Below, piece by piece: positions 21,276 to 31,609 of a stretch of 64,000 nt of DNA (position 1 is its first letter; each line of letters opens with the position of its first letter). This DNA comes from Argyresthia goedartella. Lineage: Eukaryota; Arthropoda; Insecta; Lepidoptera; Argyresthiidae. The position numbers were made by a program, and so were the translations under genes. Under the pieces are notes generated by a model. It had not been told where the DNA came from, made no database searches, and saw only the letters and a list, made by a program, of their open reading frames with translations. The stretch spans positions 32,932,201 through 32,996,200 of the forward strand of contig OX463810.1 of assembly GCA_949825045.1 (NCBI GenBank), in the 5' to 3' direction.

Positions 21276-22029
21276 GTTACAGTCTTTATACACAGAATAG
21301 GTAATTTATGTAAAATAAATATGTCATATTAACAAACAATGTATTATTTTACTTATATAACGTAGAAACGCTGTTCTTGCAATGTCCCAACACTACCTCG
21401 GTTAGCTAGAGTACCTGCGGTAGTGTGGGTGTGTTCGGACAATAGGTGCATGACATTGCACTGACCAATAAAAGCGGAAGGATTGATGTGTGAGTGGTGT
21501 ACATGTGTGCGTGTTCATAGTTTTCGGCGACACTGGTTCCGATACAAGTTTAGCGCCAAGGGCCTATCTCTCGATATCTATGGTTTTGACAATATCCTGG
21601 GGATATATATGATGAAATTTTAAATCTACATTACTGATGCTAGTACTGTTTTTAATAAAGTCTCTGCTTCATATGGAGATGAATTTAGACGCTCTGTTGT
21701 CAGTAAGGGTACATTGGTGAAAAATGTTTCAAAAGCTCGAGCTACCTCAGCGTTGGATTTAACAACATTATCACCTATCTTTAAGCAGAAATCATTGTCC
21801 CTTGGTATAACTTAGCCAGTTTCACGGTTTAGGATTTGCCAAACCGTTTTCATTCTATTATTTGAATTTTGTATTTTTCTATTAATGTGTAAAGTTTTTG
21901 CAGTTCTACAAACCAACTTGAAAGTTTTGGAATATTTTTAACATAGTCATGAAATTTTATATCTCTCAACTCTTTACTTTTTACTTCCCTACCTATAATA
22001 AATATAAATATTAGAGGACAATCTTACAC

Positions 22030-22265
22030 AAATTGAACTAGGCCCATATTAAGCTCAAAAAGGCGTGTGTAATGGGTAATAGACGACGATATATTTAATA
22101 GAGATAAATACTTATGTAGATACATAGAAAACATCCAAGACTTAGAAACAAATATTTATGCTCATCACACAAATATTTGCCCTTACCGGTAATTGAATCC
22201 TGGACCGTCAGCTTCGTAGGCAGGGTCACTACCCACTAGGCTAAACCGGTCAAGACCTATGTTAG
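22030..22265 (-). repeat. SINE-C copy 1, diverged
   Basis: The right part (ATTTGCCCTTACCGGTAATT, then CTTCGTAGGCAGGGTCACTA) matches the tRNA-like head of SINE-C read in reverse. The left part is a diverged body. Confidence 0.55.
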
Positions 22266-22499
22266 TATGTTTTAACTGATTAACGCGAAGAAAATTAAGT
22301 ATACCTTACTATCTACCCCGTAACTTGTTGATGGGACGATTTGTTGGTACCTACAAATCAGTTCATAGTAAGTTTTATTGCTTGCATCTTGGGTCGATAT
22401 CTAAAAATACTTGGTCGATGTTTTTGATCCAACGCGCCGATGCTTTATGGAGTCGTCTTTAGAGGTGATGACCGAACACTATTCAACATCGAGTGAAGT

Positions 22500-23222
22500 C
22501 CATGTTGTGTCTGTGTGTCGAGTGAGCAGTTTCCATGCTCACGACCCCACAACATAACACCGCATCCTACGAGCACGTGTTTAGAGCCCGGGCCATTCGG
22601 TTGTGGAATGCACTCCCCTGCACCATCAGGGATAGTCCTACTGTTAATGTCTTTAAAAGGGGAAATATTAAACTGCACTTCAAGAATACTGATTGGCATA
22701 GCAAATATACTGATTTTCATAGCAAATATCAGGGAAAAATACTGCGGTAGCTTAGGTGAAGGGTAAAGGGGGTGAGCGAAGCGAAGCCCCCTTTATCCTT
22801 CGTATTAGGTTGAACATCTAAGAACAACAAAAATACTTAAAACATAAAAAGTCTTTTGCTGATCCTTTTTTGCTGTGAAAATCAGTATTTTTGTTGTGCG
22901 ATTAAAAACTAGCCCTTTAAAAATCGCGTGAAGAAGCATTTTCTATCTTTTTGGAAATAAAGGTAAGTATTTTTTTGTATTTATATTTAGGATGTATATT
23001 TTTTGTATGTAGTGTATTGAGTTTGAGTTGTAATTTAAGTTTTGTTGTACACATAGGTCTACCCGTGCTCTGCGCTGAACCTATCTCATCCTCACATGGT
23101 TTGCTGGAAGAGAACTCTTGGTAGCGATATAAGCTCGCCTTTGTTCACTATTTTAATGCATATCTTGTTAATTTAATTATTTGTGTGCAATAATGAAAAT
23201 AAAAAATTATGAATTATGAAGT
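22500..23222 (+). mobile_element. LINE 3' end interrupted by MITE-E
   Basis: A frame reads YEHVFRARAIRLWNALPCTI and is broken at 22658. After the MITE the reading resumes near 22921 with AATCGCGTGAAGAAGCATTT (the expected FKxRVKKHF continuation). The 3' UTR follows, with GGTTTGCTGGAAGAGA, AAGCTCGCCTTTGT and a terminal AATTATGAATTATGAA tail. The same 3' end recurs at 24190, 36200, 54330, 26980 (reverse) and 51400 (reverse). Confidence 0.78.
22659..22914. mobile_element. MITE-E copy 2, with 8-bp target duplication
   Basis: It is flanked by CTTTAAAA at 22651-22658 and 22915-22922. The ends are GGGGAAATATTAAACTGCAC on the left and the inverse-type GTGCGATTAAAAACTAGCC on the right. ATACTGATT(G/T)(G/T)CATAGCAAATA appears twice on the left and GTGAAAATCAGTATTTTTG on the right. 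Its core is the same as in MITE-A. Confidence 0.82.
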
Positions 23223-23229
23223 CCACTCA

Positions 23230-23640
23230 ACGGATGAAGAGGCTGTTTTTACCTGAATAATACATGTCAAAATTTGTTACTGATGTGTTTATATTTTATT
23301 GGACTTAAGACAAGTCACACACACACACACATCACATCTGAACTCAACACACCACTCTATGGCACATCCGCAGTAACGCCTCCCTGCGCGCGCACCTCAA
23401 ATATGCGCTCACGTAACTTCCGACATCTTTGTTGAGATGATAATTCAACCCGTAACGTAATAAGTGGCATTCATTACTGGCTTCTGCTCACTGTGTAACA
23501 TTTGTTCAAGTTACAAGTTTATTTAAAATTGGTAAAAAATCTGCTAACCCAACACACGCAGTAAGTAACTAAAAAGAAACTAAAACGTAACTATGGTAAC
23601 TGGTAATTAAGGAAAGGAGTCCTTAAACAGTAGTGCCGTG
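23230..23640. other. Non-coding stretch with a short CA repeat
   Basis: A (CA) run lies at 23316-23330. No gene or window-shared repeat is seen. Confidence 0.4.
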
Positions 23641-23642
23641 CG

Positions 23643-24300
23643 ATGCATCCCAGTTGCTTCCCTAGACAGGAAGTGACTCAAAATTGGTTATTACACTTTG
23701 TTATTATTCTTTTTTTATTAAGGTTGGTTTCATTTTGCCAAGGCAGCCAACGTAGAATAGAATGGCATTTATTTGCTGTGTCAGCACAAACACTCCCTAT
23801 CCTGGCTTCTTACGGGATAGATTCGTTTTTCTGTCTTCGGATAGGTCACGGAGATCTCATACTCGGTCACTACTTACAAATCCGCAACATAAAACTGTCA
23901 CTTATGAGAATAGTTTCAGACTACGAGCTATCAGTCTCTGGAACAAACTCCCCAGCGCCATCAGAGACAGTCCGTCAATTCACACTTTAAAAGTCGTTTG
24001 AAAGAACTCTTTCTTTTTGTTCCATGGTAAGTATTAGTATTTATTTGTATCTATTTATGTATATTTATTATATAGCATTATTTTTAGTATTAATTATGTA
24101 GATATTGCTAAGTAGTATTTTATTTTTATTAACATATTAATTGTTGTACACATAGTTCTACCTTTAGTTCCTTTTGTCCTCTCCATTCTAGGTTTGCTGG
24201 AAGCAATCGCTTGAGGGAAAAGCTCGCCTTTGTACATGTTCTCTTTATATTTGTTTTGTATTTACTGTTTTGTGCAATAAAGTATATTGCAACGTACACA
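23643..24300 (+). mobile_element. LINE 3' fragment
   Basis: Codons for FLRDRFVFLSSDRSRRSHTR and then AISLWNKLPSAIRDSPS match the ORF2 C-terminus seen at 53818-54198. The 3' UTR repeats GGTTTGCTGGAAGCAA and AAGCTCGCCTTTGTACATG and ends near TGTGCAATAAAGTATATTGCA. The frame is broken at both ends. Confidence 0.75.
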
Positions 24301-24309
24301 AATATGAAA

Positions 24310-24980
24310 GTAATACATAAAACAAAACCAACTTAAAGTATAAAAATTAAGGAATATCATTAAAAATTAAGGTCAAGTTTAAAGGGTTTACATCTATGAT
24401 AGCATTAATTAGGCGAGCGAAGCGAGCCGATCACTAGGTCACAATCCAGCATATCGTGTGGTACACTTTATGAAGAAACTATTGCACCTATAGGCTTGCG
24501 CTTTGACAATTTGTATTTAAATTTTTGGGTTTATTTTAGAAAATACGATATCAATGATCAACGAATTAATCAGCGATATTCGTGGAAACTGAACAGGAAC
24601 TTTAATCACTAGGTATGTGAAAGCGCGAACCTTTAGGTGTAGTAGTGAACTAGTTACATAGTAACTCATCTCACTCATCTGTGTCTTTTCAGTAAGCCCG
24701 CGTGCAGACGGCCATAGTACCAATGGGTAAAATTGTTTACTTGTAGCTTTAACAAACTCTAATGTCTACTGCTGCTAATGTTACTTGATCTAGCAGCGCA
24801 AGAGCGTCGGACTAAATTTTCTTTTGCAGATTGAGGTCGCGGTTTTAAGAAAAATCTATTTTTCTGTCAAAGATTATTATTTTTTTATTTACGCTCTCAA
24901 TCTGTCGGGCTTTATTTGTTTATTTATTATATAAAAACAATGCTAGCTCACAGTACACACCAAAATGCTGGCATTGGTAA
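24310..24980. other. Non-coding stretch, no feature recognised
   Basis: A GGCGAGCGAAGCGAGCC patch at 24413-24429 resembles repeat cores but is too short to assign. Nothing else stands out. Confidence 0.35.
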
Positions 24981-25735
24981 TTAGAGTGTACATTTACAAC
25001 TGTAACATAAATATAGATAGACAAACTTACTAATAGAACATGTAAAAATATCAGTGTCATGGACATTGTGATGGAAGCCATTTAAAACTGCTAGAGCACG
25101 AGACGTGGGCGCGTTAGCTACATAACAAGACCGAGCTTGTACAGCAGCCACGAGTAGCTCTCTAAACCGGCGGCCAGCCCGCGAGGACTTATCAGGGACA
25201 TGCAGACAGATGTTGGATAGGACCGAGGGATTATCTACTCTGTTTCGCAACAGCAGGCGTAGTGCAGCCCTAGCGCCGCCTTACGCCTGAGCAGCTACGT
25301 GTCCAGTCCAACCATCCCAGAGACAAATAGAGATGGGTAAAACTATAAAGGGATAATAGCCGAACTGCTTCTTGTAAAGATACCTAGCAAAATTACGCTG
25401 TACCCTGTCTACCATAAAAAAAAAATTGCACGGTTCCCAGACTGTGGCACTGTACTCAAGCTTACGCGTTGTAGAGCACAATTGCAGCAGTAGTAGGTAC
25501 CACGAAAATTAGCTGCGGTACGCATTATAACTGCCAGGACTTTGTTGGCGCTCTTACAGGTGGCTAGAATGTGTACATGGAAGTCTAACTTAGCGTCGAT
25601 TAATAGTCCTAGGTCACGGACTTGATCAACCCTCGACAGTAATACTGTGGTAATACTTACTCCCTGAACAGAGAAACTAATCAGTAGGCAAACAGTATTA
25701 CCTATAGTATCATCTTTGCCCGCATTTTAGCGAGT
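24981..25735 (-). mobile_element. LINE ORF2 C-terminal fragment
   Basis: Two minus-strand segments read KLEYSATVWEP and RVQRNFARYLYKKQFGYYPF (25481-25281), then RNRVDNPSVL and NAPTSRALAVLN (25250-24981). These are successive motifs of the C-terminal region of Jockey-type LINE proteins. They are separated by a frame break. The copy covers only the end of the gene. Confidence 0.75.
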
Positions 25736-25739
25736 GAGT

Positions 25740-26420
25740 GTATTCAGTCAGCCACACCGATCAAGCAATGTTGCCTACCCATATATTTAAATTTTCCCAG
25801 AAAATTTACAAGTGTTGCTATTTTCAAGTTATTTTTGGGTTTTGAGCAAAGTTATCCTCCAAAGGCAAGGTTGGCCGGTTTGACGATATCTATCTTCTGA
25901 AGTATTCCTTAGCCTTATTTTGTATTTCTTTAATATTTAAATTTCAATTAAGCAGTCTCAATAAAAGACAAATTATCGAGTTCTGGATGGTCGATTTTTC
26001 AATTAAAACATAACAAACATAAACATTTATACACAGGCACATACATTGCTTCTGACCCCACACTAGGATACCCTGTGTCGTGGGAACCAGAAACAGCGAG
26101 ATAACTCACATAATATACTCCTCCTGCCCAAGCCTTTTTTCAAATGTAAGTATTTGTGCCCGGTGTAATTTTTAAAGGACAATATATTTTATGAGCTTCC
26201 CGCCCATAACAAATTTTCGAAATAAATCAGGCCTGCTAATGGAAAGTTTTATTTTTGTATTTTCAAGGGTGTATTTATATGGTTCTTTATCGGTTTGGAT
26301 GGGTTAGAAGTCAATATCTTCTGTTCTTTTAAAATCACATTCGGCACAATTGAGTTAATATTGTGGTTTTTGTTTGGCCTTTTAAGAGTATATTGGGTAC
26401 AATTTAATAAAACTGATTAG
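25740..26420 (-). other. Mostly non-coding; SINE-A tail fragment at 26010-26100
   Basis: The fragment has ACAGGCACATACATTGCTTC and GGATACCCTGTGTCGTGGGA, the SINE-A tail in reverse, without the tRNA-like head. The rest is unassigned AT-rich DNA. Confidence 0.6.
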
Positions 26421-26424
26421 TTCA

Positions 26425-26905
26425 GATTCAGATTCAGATATATATTTTTTATTGAAAATAAAAATTTAAATTATCTTATTCAAAGTCAAAATTATACTTA
26501 CTTATAACTACAAGTAAATTTTTTTATATAAAAAAGACCACCGTTTCGTAAGGTGGGCCTCGGGATTAAGAAGAAACGGCAAGAAACTCCCACATATCTT
26601 CTTTTTAAAAAGTGACTTCAAAACAGCTGGTTTCGGTCTAACGAAATTCGCCAGCGAATGATAGACTTGATTCATCGCCCCTCGTCGAATTTCTGTGCGC
26701 TGAGATGGTATGGACCATGCCGTTTTGTCATCTAAGTATTCCTTAATACTATAATAAAAACTTCTAATAACAGGACTTTCTTATCAGCTCATTTTTAACA
26801 TAGTTTTTGAACCTCTTTTCAGGAAGGATCAATGATTCCTGTGGTATTTTATTGTACAAGCGAACACAGTGCCTTAGTCTAAATAATAAATAGTTAGTAT
26901 ATTAA
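26425..26905 (-). mobile_element. Probable LINE 3' fragment
   Basis: It begins with CAGATTCAGATTCAGATATA and a T-rich run, as expected for a reversed 3' end, followed by moderately GC-rich sequence (TAAGGTGGGCCTCGGGATTA). I could not follow an uninterrupted ORF, and the family is not shared elsewhere in the window. Confidence 0.4.
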
Positions 26906-26979
26906 TTATTTATTTGTCTTAATAAGTCTTAAAAAGTATTTAAAACATAATTTAAAGTAGCAAATATGATTCACAAGTC

Positions 26980-27125
26980 ACTCTTCTTTATTGCACAGAA
27001 CATTAAAACAAAACATTTTACAAGAAATTAAAAGGCAACGGCGAGCTTATCTCTCAACAGAGATTTCTTCCTGAAAAGGGTAGTCTAGTGCAATTATAAA
27101 ATTACCAAATACCAATAAAATATAA
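26980..27125 (-). mobile_element. LINE 3'-UTR fragment, reverse orientation
   Basis: TTCTTTATTGCACAGAACAT, then GGCGAGCTTATCTCTCAACA and GAGATTTCTTCC, are the reverse of the 3' end with GAAATCTC, AAGCTCGCC and TGTGCAATAAAG seen at 54330-54430. Confidence 0.65.
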
Positions 27126-27476
27126 TACTTACTATAAATAATGAAATGAAATGAAATAATGAAATAGTAGATGAAATAAAAATAAACATAAATATGACTA
27201 AAGATGACTGTTATAATAATAATATTTGCTCCTTTATAATATTATATTATTAGAAAATAGCAAGACCTGGATCGAATGATCGCACCCGGGACCTCTCGCA
27301 TGGTAGGCAGGCAGGTAGAGCCACAGCCGCAGACCACATAGGTCATCATTCATATCAGAAGTACATAATGAGGCTCCCGATTATTTTAAAATTCGACCAA
27401 ATTACAGGCGCTCATTTGCTATTAAAAAATAAAGCTCTGTTTATGATAGTGTTCTGATTGGTCAAACGACAATTTA

Positions 27477-27660
27477 TAATAATAATAATAATACCTTGGA
27501 CACCAATTACACACATTGATATAGCCCCAAACTAGGATTCCCTGTATCTTGGGTACTAGACAACGATACACATACTTATATAGATAAATATTATACTTAG
27601 ATAGATAAACAACCAGGACTAGGGTACAAACATCCGTTCTCATCAAACAAATATTTGAAA
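27477..27660 (-). repeat. SINE-C copy 2 (body only)
   Basis: It starts with a TAATAATAATAATA tail, then CCTTGGACACCAATTACACA, CCCAAACTAGGATTCCCTGT, GATAGATAAACAACC and CAAACATCCGTTCTCATCAA. The tRNA-like head, expected on the right, is missing after ACAAATATTTG. Confidence 0.7.
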
Positions 27661-27937
27661 TGGAGTGCGATAGAAAATTCTAAACGTCAGAGATAAATAG
27701 AGCTACAGATTCACAAGAACTGTAGTTTAAAGCGACTGTCATTTGAATTTTAAAGGAATCGGGATATTAGGTCAAGAGATACAGAATCGACTTCGCCGCA
27801 GATTTGATATGAACTCATCCTTAGTTAAAGAAGCAAAAAAATAGTTAGCTGGCTTCATGAACAAGATAACGACGACACCGAAAGAATTATAGGAATTAAC
27901 CACTATAGGATCAATAGATAACTGACTCTACGTCTAC

Positions 27938-27995
27938 ATTATATATATATATATATATATAATGTAGACGTATATAATGTAGACGTATAATTATA

Positions 27996-28035
<40 letters not shown>

Positions 28036-28045
28036 TATAAAACTT
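27938..28045. repeat. Two adjacent (TA)n palindromes
   Basis: ACGTCTACATT on the left of a TA run is mirrored by AATGTAGACGT on its right, and that motif then repeats once more. A second hairpin follows: TATATTTTAAT, a TA run, then ATTAAAATATA. Both would extrude as cruciforms. Confidence 0.85.
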
Positions 28046-28177
28046 ATATACTTTTTGGATAATAAACATTTTGAATTTGAATTTGACAGCTTGTCTCCGA
28101 AACTCGACCTTGAGTTGAGCCACTAAACTCTGAATCTTAGCCTAAGTTTCCGAGATCCTACTCCCAACAAAAACCTA

Positions 28178-28297
28178 TTTCTTCGGCCTCACCATAGAAG
28201 GGCTGGCCTGATTCGTGCAGCGATCCATCAGACGCTTCCTGCGCGCCTTACACGGCAACATGCGCGCGCGCCGTCGAAACTCGCTTCCGGACTGAGG
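28178..28297 (-). CDS. Candidate terminal coding exon of an unidentified gene
   Basis: On the minus strand a good acceptor context (TTTTCAATCCGCACCTCAG, ending at 28298) is followed by GC-rich codons giving SGSEFRRRARMLPCKARRKR, then CTNQASPSMVRPKK and a stop. Its base composition resembles the Tap42 exons and differs from the AT-rich surroundings. I do not recognise the protein, and upstream exons are not identified. It could equally be a GC-rich chance frame. Confidence 0.25.
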
Positions 28298-28676
28298 TGC
28301 GGATTGAAAAGTTGTGAGGAAATATTGGAAAACTAAGAAGTCGAAGAACTTCCGACCAACTTTCCCCAGTGCAAGGATCACAAATATCGCATCGCAACGC
28401 AAACAAAAAATTCAACCAAAAGTTTTCCGTCTCGACTTCGCAACATTGGTCGCTCCTACATACTTATAGAGATGCAATAACATGGCTCCACTATTCCATA
28501 GGTACGCTGTCATGCTGGCGAGTAGTGAAGGGGTGCGCCATGTTATCGTAGTTTATCTCTACGTATCAATGTTTGCGCGGAAAGATATTCAGATTTGATT
28601 CCATACAATTTTACCAATTCCCAATCGTTGTCCGAAGTTTTCAACGGTAGATGACGAACTAGCACGAGTACTTATA

Positions 28677-29134
28677 CAGGGTGACATTTAAATCGCTGAC
28701 CATATTTTGGGGAATGATAGTACCCATTATGAACCACTTTATCCACGAAACAAATGGTCGCAAATCGAAAAAAATATTCGTCCCTTAGTATATTGACCCG
28801 ATCAGCTGATTACAGGTTACTATGGGGAACCCATTTTTTTTGTCGTTTGCGTCCATGTTTGATTAAGAAAGTTGTTTATAACGATGGTTACTATCATTCT
28901 CTAAGATCTGGGGGGTTACCACAACGTCTTATGCCGATTCAGATTAGGTACCTAATTTGATCCGCAAAATTTCCGTGACCGTCCTAAAACAAGTCTTGGT
29001 ATAAGGTAAATAAAGCCCATTATGGCGAATTGGAATGGAAATGGTTGCCATGGTGATGTTCTTGTTTTGAACCTAATTTGAATCGGAAAAAGATTGTGGT
29101 AACCCCCCTAGTCAGTTGATTAAATGTCACCCTG
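28677..29134. mobile_element. TA-flanked palindromic MITE, copy 2, carrying a nested insertion
   Basis: TA at 28675-28676 and 29135-29136 flanks ends reading CAGGGTGACATTTAA and its inverse TTAAATGTCACCCTG. Inner arms match the element at 11401-11663, which lacks the nested piece. CAGGG-type ends with TA flanks fit a Tc1/mariner derivative. Confidence 0.82.
28907..29111. mobile_element. MITE nested inside the TA-flanked MITE
   Basis: CTGGGGGGTTACCACAA is mirrored by TTGTGGTAACCCCCCTAG. Internally ATTCAGATTAGGTACCTAAT is mirrored by the TGAACCTAATTTGAATC region. The copy at 11401-11663 reads straight across this site. Confidence 0.78.
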
Positions 29135-29139
29135 TATAC

Positions 29140-29567
29140 ATACTTATTTGAAAAGCAATTTAACTAAACTACCTTTGTGGCACTTATTCCTCACAAAACA
29201 GTTTTGAAGATTAAAAGCAATATATTGCAAAAAAAGAGAGGTAAACACATATTTTTTTTCGCAGCTCATATCCTAGACAACGACTGGGAATGGCTAAAAA
29301 GTGTTAAGAAGCAAAGTTGAACATAATTTTATCAGATTTCATCCGCAGTTTTCGAGCAGAAAGCAAAACACCAAAAAATGGGACCTTTGTGCCCCCTAAT
29401 TGGGCTGGTCAGGAATGTCTGCTTTCGACTTTTCCATAGATCGAGCATAATCGTTCTTTAGTCTATTTTATATTATATTCTATTAGATATTACTTAGGAT
29501 ATCGTGTAATTGGTCTCTTGCCTATAATGATATGACATGATCGACGAGCCCTTGTACACTTCACCAT
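29140..29567. other. Non-coding stretch, no feature recognised
   Basis: AT-rich, with no shared repeat or frame of interest. Confidence 0.35.
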
Positions 29568-29571
29568 TTAA

Positions 29572-29991
29572 GGCGGACCTCGTCCGTGCAAAGGTCCCCG
29601 TTACTCCAGGCAGAAAGACCCGCAGTGTGAGAGGGACGGAATCGGGAAAAAATGAAAAAACGTAGCGCTAAACCACAGAATAATTGTTTAAAAATAAACT
29701 ACGCTTTAAAAGTTTTTTAAGGAGATTTTGCGAATACATAATATCTACATTTTGAACGTAGTTCCACAATGAAATTAGTTAGTATTTCAGAATTACAGAA
29801 AAAAATAATATAATTTAGAGGTGTTTTCGTAATTAAATTTTATCGAGAAAATTTCATCCAATCGCGTTTTTGTTTTGGTGAAAATCTTAATCAACTACTC
29901 AATAAACGTTTACCCAAAAATCAAATCTGTAGATGACTTCATGGTGGAGTAAACGGATTCGAAAAAAAAACCATTTTATTTTCGTAGCACC
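29572..29991. mobile_element. Repeat F copy 1: TTAA-flanked DNA transposon derivative
   Basis: TTAA lies on both sides (29568-29571 and 29992-29995), with ends GGCGGAC on the left and the inverse of GTAGCACC on the right. It has no coding capacity. The second copy (55975-56514) shows GG(C/T)GATAC ends more clearly and carries an insertion. TTAA targets suggest mobilisation by a piggyBac-type transposase. Confidence 0.7.
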
Positions 29992-29999
29992 TTAATGAA

Positions 30000-30500
30000 T
30001 GATAATCATACAAAAATACTCCTTGACCTCTAAGGTCAATAGCCTTGTCTGCAACAACCTGTCAAGTGTACAAAATATCGATAATATTCCTTAGAAAATC
30101 TTTTATTAATGTGCCGCACGGATCGCATCTATCAAGTACTACTCGTGAATCGTGACGTTTTTTGACACAGCAGAAATGGCCTCCCACGCAGTTGCTACGC
30201 TTCTCAATGCTATTATCCACCTAGTCGGGTTCAGAATCATATAATTTGACGATTTTATACAGTTTCAACCGTATTGCTAAGATACATGGTTATGGTCGTG
30301 GGCTCTCGTACTAGTAGCAAGTGGCCCAACAAGGTTAGTTACTGGCCCCGCCAATATGCTATGGCTAGGGACAAGCTCGACCTAACTTTCTCGCATAGCG
30401 AAAGGTGGGGTGAGAGAGAGATGACAGCTGGCTCAGAGAGCTTAAACTTTGCGCGAACTGTACACCAATCACAACATTTGTGCACCCCTAAAACATCATA
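30000..30500. other. Non-coding stretch, nothing assigned
   Basis: No domain-bearing frame, repeat shared in the window or RNA gene is seen. Confidence 0.35.
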
Positions 30501-30645
30501 GCGTCACGTCTTTTCCCATACGGGGAGGCAAAGGCACAATTGTGGGCAATTGTGGCCATATTGACGTGACAGTGGCTAGCCCATCGCCGCAGCTAGGGAG
30601 ATTGAAGGCTTCCTCACGATATTTTTGCATCACCGTTGCAACAAT
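30500..30645. repeat. Dispersed Repeat G, copy 2
   Basis: It has the same ordered landmarks as 7305-7465: CTTTTCCCATACGGGG, GCTAGCCCATCGCCGCAGCT, CTTCCTCACGA and CATCACCGTTG. Confidence 0.6.
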
Positions 30646-30672
30646 AGGATAAATATGAAATTGTACACCCAA

Positions 30673-30960
30673 TCTATACTAATATTATAAAGCTGAAGAG
30701 TTTGTTTGTTTGAACGCGCTAATCTCAGGAACTACTGGTTCGAATTGAAAAATTCTTTTTGTGTTGAATAGACCATTTTATAATAAACTACATGGGGTCG
30801 CCTCGCTCCGCATCGCTTTGGCTCCAGATTGTATTATAAAGTTGTGAACTAACAAACCTAACTTTAGCATTCGGATAGATACTGACCTATACGTTTCTCT
30901 AAAACTACAGTGAACCTTTGAACATAATTGCGAGTCACAACTTATATAGGTAAATAATAG
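30673..30960 (+). mobile_element. Helitron-like fragment of a lepidopteran type
   Basis: It begins TCTATACTAATATTATAAAG directly after an A, followed by AACTACTGGTTCGAATTG and AGACCATT, a sequence found very often in Lepidoptera and generally described as Helitron-derived. The 3' CTRR end and hairpin were not located, so the right boundary is approximate. Related fragments lie at 33165 and 34147. Confidence 0.5.
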
Positions 30961-31325
30961 TGATGCAACGAATACGAATACGAATATTCGTATTCGCCGA
31001 ATAATAGACATTTACCGAATATTCGTATTCGGCGAATACGCGCGTCGGTCGTAGGCACGTAAAAATACGACGTGTGCATAGGCATTTGGCGAGAAGATGT
31101 CCATTTTCCAAGTCTGAAAAAACTCGCCCAAAAATATTTTTCACGGAAGCCATGTTCAGTCGCCTCGGTAAGACTTTTTTCAACAGCTGGAAACATCCAG
31201 AATTCCAGACTGAAAAAAGAAATCGCCTAAAACCAGAAAATCTACAAATTGTATGTTTTTTAAATAAAAATTTGCCTATTGTAAATTTTAATTATTAAAA
31301 AATGTCGTTTGCTAAGTATTTGTAA
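30961..31325. repeat. Short CGAATA/TATTCG palindromic runs, then unassigned DNA
   Basis: GAATACGAATACGAATATTC at 30969 and CCGAATATTCGTATTCGGCG around 31016 form overlapping inverted runs. The rest shows no gene. Confidence 0.5.
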
Positions 31326-31329
31326 ATAT

Positions 31330-31605
31330 AATAATAATAATAACAATAATACCTTGGACACAATTTACACCCATTGATCTAGCCCCAAACTAGGATTCCC
31401 TGTATCTTGGGTACTAGACAACGATACACATACTTATATAGATAAATATTAATACTTTAGATAGATAAACAACCATGACTAGGGTACAAACATCCGTTCT
31501 CATCAAACAAATATTTGCCCCTATCGGGACTCGAACCCGGGACCCTTGGCTTCGTAGGCAGGGTCACTACCGACTAGGCCATTCGGGTCGTTATCTACAG
31601 TAATA
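31330..31605 (-). repeat. SINE-C copy 3, full length
   Basis: The TAATAATAATAA tail is at left, the body reads CCCAAACTAGGATTCCCTGT, and the tRNA-like head is at right. Read on the minus strand the head has GGCCTAGTCGGTAGTGACC and the B box GGTTCGAGTCC. Confidence 0.8.
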
Positions 31606-31609
31606 AAGA

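Larger units (their letters stand above)
20292..21582 (+). mobile_element. P-superfamily-like DNA transposon, internally deleted
   Basis: The left end CACAGATATCGAGAGATAGG is matched by the inverse of the right end, differing at one position (CATAG for CACAG). The 8-bp sequence GTTTTGAC flanks both sides (20284-20291 and 21583-21590), and the LINE reading frame resumes across it. Eight-bp duplications, CA..TG ends and a first exon encoding a THAP zinc finger are features of P elements. At 1291 bp it lacks the catalytic domain, so it is non-autonomous. Assignment rests on these three traits together. Confidence 0.82.
18600..22015 (-). mobile_element. Jockey/CR1-like LINE, 5' truncated, split by a P-like element
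   Basis: The 3' UTR (18610-19130) leads into reverse-transcriptase codons on the minus strand. The catalytic FADDT motif is at 19654-19665, and FRPISVLPVLSKIFEKIIL is within 19881-20290. The N-terminal part resumes at 21591-22010 on the far side of the insertion. The downstream FLGITIDSKLQWGPHI and SYGILLWGKA motifs are typical of non-LTR reverse transcriptases. Several frame breaks make it inactive. Copies of its 3' UTR lie at 8450, 39740 and 52690. Confidence 0.85.

Noticed and set aside
22445..22766. Open frames across 22658 as a fusion protein
   Set aside because: The frame simply runs from LINE codons into the inserted MITE-E; the 8-bp duplication shows two separate sequences.
31520..31600. 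A minus-strand tRNA gene in the segment with GGTTCGAGTCC
   Set aside because: It is the head of SINE-C, which recurs with its body and tail at 27477, 59940 and 22030.
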